Assembly (NCBI GenBank): GCA_000499405.2
Contig: HG738138.1
Span: 9,608,888-9,672,887 of the forward strand
Length of the DNA stretch: 64,000 nt
DNA from: Onchocerca volvulus
Lineage: Eukaryota > Nematoda > Chromadorea > Rhabditida > Onchocercidae
Reading direction: 5' to 3'
A program made the position numbers and the translations under genes. Shown here piece after piece: positions 55,540 to 64,000 of this stretch. Under the pieces are notes generated by a model that was given only the letters and a program-made list of their open reading frames with translations, was not told the origin of the DNA and did no database searches. Position 1 is the first letter of the stretch; every line of letters begins with the position of its first letter.

Positions 55540-58110
55540 TCAAGTTATCTGCATCATCGCCTATTATTTGTTTGTTTTTCACCGTTTTTTTTTTTGATTT
55601 AAAAAATTCATAGTAATCTGGTTTAGATTGTTGAGAAATATAATATCTTTAGAATTTGTTCGCTTCAGCATTCCATTTTTTGCATTAAGTTTTTAGCTAA
55701 TTTCTTCTGCGGTCATTATTCGTTCATATGATGAAGCATTTGTTAACCTGATGAAAAAATCATTTATTGTAGGTCTTATGGATTCTTTTTTTTTTTTTTT
55801 TTTATTGTTTTGAAGTATGATACATCAGTAGTTTTGTTTGCTAATTTAGATTTTCAGTCTTCTTTTTAAAAATAACATTATTTCTATTGACATTCTTCGT
55901 TGCATGGATCCTTCGAATTTTCTTGTTGAATGTATTATAACGTTAAACTTTCCAACTATTGATATAGACTATAGTTATTTTTTTGCTAGATAATTTTATT
56001 ATTTATTATTTGGCCTAACTTATCTCTAATATTCGAAGTCTTCGAAAAAGTATTCGAAAAAGAAGTTGGAAATAGTTAAAGTGCCTTTGTGTTTCATTGA
56101 TCATCTGTCAGGAAGCGTTCTCGCTTTGCTCATCTCTCATTCACTTTATTGTACGAAACATAATCAGTTTTTTATGAGGTCGTATACTTGTTTTGTTTGC
56201 TATGAAATATTTCGAAGTAATTTGTTATTGATTTTTTTGATGTATTTTACTTTATTTTTTCATATTTTTTGAAGGAGATTTCGTTCAATGATTGATGCGC
56301 TCCATATGTTTTATTATAAAAAATGCAAAAATTGTCTCAATTCAAAGCTATTCAATAATTTTAAATTTTTATCACAGTAATTTATTGTACAGGGCTGAAG
56401 ATTCGATTCTTGTTGTTTTGATGCATTGATTGTAATTAAATTAACATTTGCCTTCATTAACCTATTCTTGATAGCATATATGCAATCACAATTTATTTGG
56501 ATACAGAAAAATCAGATTTGCAATCATTCTGGACCAGCAATACACTATCTTCAGTTTCTTATTGTCGAAATCTCTGAGATGTCACTAATAGCTAATCCAT
56601 TGGGAAAATATAATGCAGCAACTTCATTGTTACCCTCTACAATAGCTTCTTTTATTTATGGAGTTTTAGAACTTGGGCATTGCGAATGCTGCCCATTTGA
56701 TGATTCGATTTCTTTTCTGCCTTTGCCTTATCTGATAAATTGATAATTCACTTAATTCTGTCGTTATAATTCGTTTTTATTTTTCTCTCTTTTGAATTAT
56801 TTTGTTTCTGTCATTCTGCAAACATTCGTAATTTCAATACTTCAATGCATGGCTATTTAAATTTAAATGTTAAACTTTTGTGTAAGTTGTGTGAGACTTA
56901 TTTTCCATATCGAGACTTTTGTTCACTTTTATGCTGCACAAGTCTTTAAATATTTATTTCGACATCTATTTGCACCTTACGTTTACATGATTGCTGCTTC
57001 TTTATTATAGATTTTTTTTAGTATGTTGTATTGTTGTACTACCACTTTTTCAAAATTATCGTATACATTTCACTAGATCAATATATATGTATTTGAATAT
57101 CTTTTTGTTATGTCTCATTTTTTTTTTTTTTTTTAATTTCACTTATTTCATTATTCCATTTGGTAATAAAAAATGTGAGCTAAAATAATCTGCAGCATCT
57201 TTTGCGCTGCATTGATGGTTTGTCGCTTTCCAAATACAGTACTTGATAGTATGTGACAGTTTTGAGCAAAGTTTTATTCTCATGCATACATGAATGTGAA
57301 GTATATCAGTATGCATGCAAATATTTCTCTACTGAGAAGACGATTTAGACAGTTTGGTAATAAAATATCGGGAAAATCGAGATGGAATAAGACCAGGAGG
57401 ATCTTTCGGATTCTAAGTCATTAAAGCACTGCTCAGTGTAGTTATCCATCATGTAGGCAAGACAAATCTGACAGTTGTGAAATCAGTGGTATAGTGAGGA
57501 TGATAATTTATGTCGTCAAAGTTGGGCTCGTTGTAAAGGAAATGCATAGTTAATGGATGATGGGAAGCCATTTTCCTAGATTGGCATCACTGCATGTTGA
57601 AGTGCAACACGATTTTTACTGTAATGGGTTATTTCTCTTGAAAGTTTTCGAATCACTGCATATTATGAGACATTGATATTAATTAGGAAAAAAGATATTG
57701 CTTTCAAACATATTGTGATGAGTAAATGTTCCTTGTGTTATCTTACATATTAATTCGACGGAATTTATACAATTTAGTTGGCAACTGCATTATACAAAAT
57801 GTAAAATGAGGCCAACAACATGTGCGTGACGCTATCTAGCATTTGTTCGCAAGTATCTAAATTATTAAGATTGCAGTTCACATATAGCCATAATTTCACT
57901 TGGTAAATTGCTACTCTTAGTGTTTTGTGGCATTGTGAGCTTATCCGTAACTTTACCAATATGCGTCAATTATTTCATAGTTTATCGATCTATTTCAAGT
58001 GTCTGCAGTAAGGCGAGAAATGTATCGATAATATTAAAAATTTGTTATGGTAGTACATTTTTATATTTTTTGCTAGCTTAATATGAATACTAATTTCATT
58101 TTATGTTTAG
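55540..58110. other. intergenic region between PANK and GPAT
   Basis: AT-rich, with poly(T) tracts at about 55787-55803 and 57119-57134. A 105-codon frame at 56426-56743 has no splice context or recognisable domain. Confidence 0.5.
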
Positions 58111-58134
58111 TTCCATAGAAAATTTTGGAGTGCG

Positions 58135-61100
58135 ATGATAGATTTTACAGTAGAACATTTTTGTTCTATATTCTTCCGGTCAGTTTTATTAATGGTCCCA
58201 ACAGTTGTGGTTCTTTCATTCTTTGATCAATCTGTCGGTTTTAATCGTTACTATGTGAGCTGTTTGCTCAAGATTTTCGAGGTGATATTTTTTATCCTAA
58301 TAGCATGACAACCATTATCTGGTGAAAAAACATTTCATATTTGATCAGAAAAAATCACATTTTTTTGCTTAATTTATGTTTTGATCCATTAAAAAATAGA
58401 AATGATTTATAGTGGAGCGCTCGACAAATACGCTTATCAGCAAAGGAAAAAAGCCAAAATTCACTGAATCTATGCACGAAGGTTGATAACAGTAGCTGTA
58501 CTGATGATTCGGATCTCGAACTGGAACATTTGACTCCTTTTGATGATGATTTTACCGGTGAAAAGGTAATAAAAGGTCGGAAAAGAAGACATTCTGGACC
58601 AAGTAAGTCAATTTTCTTTTACTGAAGTTTCTCCCTTTATAATCTATTAAAAATGTTTATGGACATAATAAAGAAGTTTGGTACGCTGATTGTTTAATCC
58701 TGCAAAGAATATTTTATTGCAATCTTCCTTTCTTTTTGTTAGAGGGAATCATGAAGATTGTAATGGAGCTTATGAAGGATGGTTTAGATATCTAGATCCA
58801 TATCCCATTTCATCTGAAAAGTGTATAGATTGCATTCCTAGCTGGTCTTTAGATGCTGGACCGATTAGATTTTTCGTCTTTGACTCTTCTTCTGGTAAGG
58901 ATATTTTTCCAAATCAAAAGATGACTGATACTTTTAAAAAACAATTTCATAAATTAATACAAGATAATTCTGATAAACCTACGTGGTTTTTAACTCATAA
59001 ACCGCTTTGGGGATCCCCAAAGAAAGAATTTCTAACACTAAAGAGCCATGGCAATCTTACACAAATTGAAGCTTAAAAAAAAAAAAAATTTCCCAGAATT
59101 ACCGCAACTGTGAAGATAAAACCGGAAATATTTCTTCAGGGATAATATTTCGCGAGACATCGATGCATTTTGATGATGAAAATGGGCAACAAATAGCGAA
59201 CATTCGGGGTTGGGCGGTTGTACGCGACAGTATGCATCTTGTCAAGGTCTTGGGTTAAGTATCATAATAGGCAAGAAATATCATAAGAATAAGCGATTAG
59301 ACATGATGTTTGTTAAAAAGAGGCTGTTATAATCATATAGCGTGGGAATAGTTCTATTGAAGCGGATTTTTTGAAAATTTGTTCAGTTTACTGCTGGTGC
59401 CTTAGAACACTTGATTTTATACAAAGTATTCTGTTTACATTCTTGCGATGATTTTGTCACTTTAACTTATAATAATTTCAGGCAGGCATTGAGGCGGTTA
59501 TCCAGGATGACGTAACCAGTCGGTTTGAAGCTGAACAGCTCGTCTCGTGGAACATGCTCACTCGGACTAGTTTATCTTTCAATCAGTTTATCAAGTATGC
59601 TTTGGGACTTTCTGTGATCTGACTTAATCGGACTGAGTTTAGCACATGTTTCTACTATATTTTTTGCAGTTGGAAGCTGTCGATTATTTGGGCGTTAGGT
59701 TTTTTGTTTCGATATACAATTTTACTTCCGATGCGTTTGATTCTATTACTTACTGGTGTTGGCTTCATGATTGTTAGTACGGCTGTGATTGGATTATTGC
59801 CGGAGGGATCGCAGAAGCGATGGTTCAATGAACGTTGTCTGTTATGTGGTTATCAGATCCTATCTAGTTGTGTCTCTGCCGTCATCACATTCAATAATCG
59901 TGAAAATCGAGCTCGAAATGGAGGTAGATATTTTTTATGTCATTCAAGCCACATTATTCATATCTGTGCAGTATGTCCTATGTATGACTTCCAAAATAAA
60001 TGATTTTTTTAAGGAATTTGTGTTGCAAACCATACGTCACCGATAGATGTAATGATACTTAGCACGGACTGTGCGTATGATTTAGTTGGACAGCGTCATG
60101 GTGGTTTCCTCGGGATTATGCAGCTCGCCCTTGGTAGAGCAAGTTCTCATATATGGTTTGAACGAAGTGAAGCTCGAGATCGTTCATTTGTTGCAGAAAA
60201 GTAAGTCATTTCCAATTTTTTATAAGATTTTCCTGAAAATACTGTGAATTACATACACGGATTAAATATTGGCTAAATCAGTACGTTACACGTAAGATGT
60301 AGCCTAAATTCACAAACAAATTATGGTTTAGGAAAAGATGCATGTAGATATGTTCACAGCACTTTTAGGAAATTTTTAGAACTTTTATCTTGCAAATAAT
60401 CCTTTTCGAGCCATTTGCATACTTCATGATTAAATCTAGATTGAAGGAACATGTCGACAATAAAAATTTGCTTCCAATTTTGATTTTTCCTGAAGGTACA
60501 TGCATCAATAATACATCAGTGATGATGTTCAAGAAAGGATCATTCGAGGTGTGATATATTTATATTATTTATTTTATGAATATAAAGTGCATTTTCTCAA
60601 GCAACTTTATATTAACATGTTGGAGTAATAATTTAAGGTTGGAACAACAATCTATCCGATTGCAATGAAATACGATTCTCGTTTTGGTGACCCATTCTGG
60701 AACAGCAGCCAACATGGCTGGTTTGAGAATTGCTTTCGGATGCTTACTTCGTGGGCTATCATATGTGATGTTTGGTATCTGGAACCTATGAAGAAATTTG
60801 TAAGTAGTTCTTCCATTTTATAAGCAAAGAAGTAAGATGGTCTACATTTAATGAAATTTTAAAATCTTATGTGTAAAAACAAGTCATGGTAATCTTATAA
60901 TGATAACGAAATTATAAAACAGGAAATAAGCTTTGTTACTTCAAGAATGTACTATGGAGAATGAGTGAATTTTTATTAATTTGAAAATTCATTGGTTTTA
61001 AAATCACTTGATTCGATATCACGATGTAGAAGAATTTTTTTGTTAATTTGTGGTTCATAATTTAGTTCATGCTCGAGGAATATAATATGAATTTTTGTTC

Positions 61101-61659
61101 TCAACCGTTAAGATTATTTTTCAGCCCAATGAGAATGCCATTGATTTCTCTAATCGTGTGAAAAAGGAAATAGCTATGCGAGGTGGTCTTGTCGATCTCC
61201 AGTGGGATGGGGAACTAAAACGAAGTCGAGTTCCAACTAAATTAATTGTGCATCAACAGCAAAAGTTTGTTCAGCTCACTATAGTTTTATAGCAGCTAAA
61301 ATGTTCTTCTTGTTTCTTATTATTGATATTCAAAGTTCCAAATATCAATTTATCTTTTCCAGATATTTCCGGCGTCTCGCGCGATATTTTTCAGAAGATA
61401 TGAAGAAATATGTTTCTGTCCCTGAAATGAGAACGATAGGATGTGAGCTTTGAGTTTTGATTACTTTTCGAGTATTTCAGCGGGATTATATCGTAAATTT
61501 TTGCCAACATATTTTTATTTTATTGAACTCATTGTTTTATTGCTAACAGATGTTTGCGCCACAAATGATCAGACAAACGAGAATTCCGAATCTCATCTTG
61601 ATGTTGGTATGATGTTTTCAGACAACTTGAAATACAAAGATGTTTCATCGAATAAGTAA
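58135..61659 (+). CDS. glycerol-3-phosphate acyltransferase, GPAT3/GPAT4 type (ER membrane)
   Basis: Exons: 58135-58281, 58413-58602, 59140-59246, 59482-59594, 59670-59923, 60014-60200, 60440-60548, 60638-60799, 61125-61264, 61363-61442, 61550-61659; 532 residues. It transfers an acyl group from acyl-CoA to glycerol-3-phosphate, the entry step to glycerolipids. Features in order: N-terminal membrane segment (FRSVLLMVPTVVVLSFF), amphipathic CLLKIFEWSARQIRLSAKEK, a two-helix membrane region (about 195-245), acyltransferase block NHTSPIDV (H277, D282), WFERSEARDR, FPEGTCINNTSVMMFKKGSF (about 349-368), SWAIICDVWYLEPM, and GGLVDLQWDGELKR near the end. Human GPAT3/4 match along the whole length; C. 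elegans acl-4/acl-5 are the likely orthologues. If exon 10 is not spliced at T|GTGAGC it ends at 61453 (499 residues). Intron 2 carries bacterial-type DNA. Confidence 0.93.
58640..59139 (+). pseudogene. fragment of a bacterial (probably Wolbachia) calcineurin-like metallophosphoesterase in an intron
   Basis: The frame reads NKEVWYAD, then after a one-base loss FNPAKNILLQSSFLFVRGNH, EDCNGAYEGWFRYLDP, CIDCIPSWSLDAGPIRFFVF, FDSSSGKDIFP, PTWFLTHKPLWGSPKKEF and, past an in-frame TAA at 59073 and four Lys codons, FPRITATVKIKPEIFLQG. The GNHE(D) and THxPLWG blocks are metal-site motifs of bacterial calcineurin-like phosphoesterases. The 5' end of the gene and the C-terminal GHxH part are absent, so it is non-functional. 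There are no introns in it, unlike its surroundings. It lies in sense orientation between GPAT exons 2 and 3. A Rickettsiales/Wolbachia source is inferred from the nematode host and the AT-rich codons; only a database search could name the donor. Confidence 0.8.
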
Positions 61660-61677
61660 TCAATTTCGTTTATTTTA

Positions 61678-61936
61678 ATGGAGAACCAAAAAGTTAACAA
61701 AAATCCTCCCAGCTTTCTCTCATTCGCAGAATATCAGGTTTTGCAGAGCTCAGTAGTTTCCAATAGGAGGGCTATTACTATTAAAAATGCGCAGCTGATT
61801 TATGCGGAATTTGATCTCATGATATTAGCTTTATTCGACTCGAACATTGTCCGACATAAACTATTTTTAACATGGGTGGCAGCCTTATATAATATCCATC
61901 TGGAGTCAGGCAGCCTATTGTCTTTATATGATAAGT
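61678..61936 (+). other. open frame directly after the GPAT stop, in the same frame
   Basis: After the TAA at 61657-61659 the same frame stays open for 92 codons (MENQKVNKNPPSF near its start, WVAALYNIHLESGS later) and ends at a good AA|GTAAGA donor. A TTCTTCAG acceptor at 61949-61950 would continue it in frame for 17 residues (DLSKNGGETEKFRFQS) to a TAG. It could be chance 3' UTR, an extension by stop readthrough, or a downstream mini-gene. No family recognised. Confidence 0.25.
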
Positions 61937-61951
61937 AAGATTTTGATTTAA

Positions 61952-64000
61952 TGTTCTTCAGAGATTTGTCAAAAAATGGAGGTGAAACGGAGAAATTCAG
62001 ATTCCAGTCGCGATAGCGGATCTATTTCTCACTACAGTGTGCAAATAACTCAATCGCAAGTTATAGATGCTTCGTCATTTCCTCTCAAAGCTTTTTAAAT
62101 TTACCACTGTTCTTTTATTTCAGCCAAAATGAAGAAGTGTTAGAATTCGTAACTGTTGTTGATATTACGAAACTGAATAGTTTTTTTGTTGTATAGTATT
62201 GGACGTGAAATAAGTTTGATTCAAGTGCAATTAAATGTATTTTTCGAATATCATTTCAGGATTTTTCTTCCGTTGCTAAACCTAACAGAAGGTTGTTAGT
62301 TGCTTTGTTATTTGGTCTCGATGAAAATTTACACTATAATAGCTTTGGAATCTCACATGTTGCTTTAGTGTTCATCACGGTTTTTTTGTTTTAGATTAAT
62401 GTCATTTTGTTTCTAGATAAGACTGTTGAACTATGAGAAATTGGAAAATATTTTCCAAAATCTCTAAGTTTGTTTATCTTTATTCATAATGAAGGACAGC
62501 TTTGCGTTTTTTGAAGGTAAAAAAAAAAAAAAATTAAATTTTTGCCTTGAAAAAGCATAATTTCGGCCAAGACTATGGTAGAAGATTATATTTTGTCAAC
62601 TTTCTATTCTTTCAGTATTGTATCCTAATAGCATTTGATTTGACTAATCGATTATTAAAAAGATATAATATGAAGCAGCGGATCATCAGATTGAAGTAAC
62701 GCGTTGCCTAACGTATATTTCTGCTTTTCGTTGTAATCTAATATAATATTCAATTCTACCACATCCTTGCGCCTTATCAGTAAAATAAATCACCCTGGTG
62801 AAGTTATTTCCCTTTATGTTTTCAAAGTTTTCTTTTCCAAAATGTATATGTCTGTAAAAAAAAAGTAACGGTGCATTTGTTTTTCAAATATTTTGTTGTA
62901 TGCTTATTTTGTAAATGAAATAAAACTGGGTGTAGCTTTTTGCTCGCAGTGATGCTTCTATTTCCGGATCCGTCCATGTTACATTTATGTACAATGTTCA
63001 AAGGGATAGTTTCGTACGTGAGGTGATTGCAACAGTATGTATGCGTCGGGTCAGTCGTTTTCATAGTGGCAACTTAGGGTAGCACGAACTTTTTTCATGT
63101 GTGTTCAACACGACCTGATGTGTTTTGTCTCGGTTCTGTGATACGCTTAAACAAAAGTGGAGTGACATTTCGTCTATGTATTTTGTACTGTATTATTTAT
63201 ATTGAACGTCTTGTTGAATTCCGAATGGATTTGCTGTCGATTGTACCATATGTTTAGTTACTTTAATCGAAAACCTGAACTACTTGGACGATACTTTTTT
63301 GATGGAGCTTAAAATTATGAAAAAAATGCAAGGTTTGACTATCAGTTCGAGCCGAATTACGACGGTTATGCCGCAATTTTCTGTTGTAGTTGCTGACAAT
63401 CTTTAGTTGTGAAATCGATCCTAATTAAATTAAAACGTAATTGATTCAATAATAATAATAATAAGAGCTTTGTTTTTGTCATCTCATTCAAAGGACAAAA
63501 TATTCTGCAGACTTGATTATATTTGTCATTTAAGATTCTCGATTCTCTCTTTTCTAGTTGTTGAGCACATATTAATCCCTGAAATGAATTCCTTCTACAG
63601 TTAATGCTACTTTAAAACTTATCGATAAACAAATTGCTTAGTAATGATAACATTCGGCAATTATTTCAATGGGTTTTAATAACATTTCTGTGCAAGTTCA
63701 GAAGGAAATGGTACATTTTGAGGATTATGAAATGTATGTTTGAAATAAGAGAACAGGATTGCATTCTGTAGTAATAGGAAGTGAGGTAGTGCTAAGATGG
63801 AATGACATAAAACTTAAGATGAGAGTACTCAACATTTTTTTTTGTGGAAATAGTAATATGGTCAAGAAGTATTTGTGCAAGTTTTGGTCGAGGAGAGCTT
63901 GAGATAATGGCATAGACGAAAGAGAGTTTGAAATACTAATGACTTAGTACGGAAAGTTGCGATGTATTCTTATTTTGCATTCTCATTTTGTCCTTGTCAT
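61952..64000. other. no supported gene
   Basis: AT-rich sequence downstream of GPAT with a short AAT repeat near 63450-63465. Nothing recognised on either strand. Confidence 0.5.
62784..62789 (+). promoter_or_regulatory. candidate distal poly(A) signal downstream of GPAT
   Basis: AATAAA about 1.1 kb past the GPAT stop. It may belong to a long 3' UTR, or be chance in AT-rich sequence. Confidence 0.2.

Noticed and set aside
56426..56743. 105-codon frame between PANK and GPAT
   Set aside because: Hydrophobic, Ile/Leu-rich AT-type composition, no domain and no transcript signals.

Overview
The window is eukaryotic. It is AT-rich DNA with short-exon, intron-rich genes whose introns end in TTTCAG or TTTTAG, microsatellites and long homopolymers. 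The gene set (a DIM-1-type three-Ig muscle protein, a secreted helical protein of nematode type, PANK, a GPAT3/4-type acyltransferase, ZNF330/NOA36) points to a nematode. An AT-rich fragment of a bacterial metallophosphatase inside an intron would fit a filarial worm with Wolbachia ancestry, but that assignment is an inference. All exon models were spliced by hand, using reading-frame and phase consistency plus family knowledge.

Left part (1-9.4 kb): mostly non-coding, with a TACA/CA microsatellite, a perfect 18-bp inverted repeat, a 28-bp tandem duplication, one orphan exon-like ORF (2546-2773) and an isolated remnant of a LIM-domain C-terminus (about 8077-8133).

Minus-strand cluster (9.46-42.04 kb), in transcription order: (i) a 16-exon gene (42036 to 27688) for a predicted 859-residue protein that joins a PH domain to a divergent actin fold; (ii) the ZNF330/NOA36 zinc-finger protein (26805 to 24389); (iii) a secreted, nematode-type helical protein (23516 to 21048); (iv) a dim-1-like gene with three Ig I-set domains (12663 to 9460). 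Between (iii) and (iv) lie about 8 kb of repeats and a few candidate exons.

Right part, plus strand: pantothenate kinase (52842-55531, with a possible second first exon at 46897) and an ER glycerol-3-phosphate acyltransferase of the GPAT3/4 type (58135-61659). The second intron of the acyltransferase gene contains the broken bacterial phosphoesterase. These two genes encode the first step of CoA synthesis and a CoA-dependent step of glycerolipid synthesis; nothing in the sequence shows co-regulation.

The most unusual items are the PH-actin fusion, the bacterial gene fragment that runs directly up to (and may supply) a host splice acceptor, and two introns that appear to use GC donors. I saw no tRNA, rRNA, CRISPR or intact mobile element.
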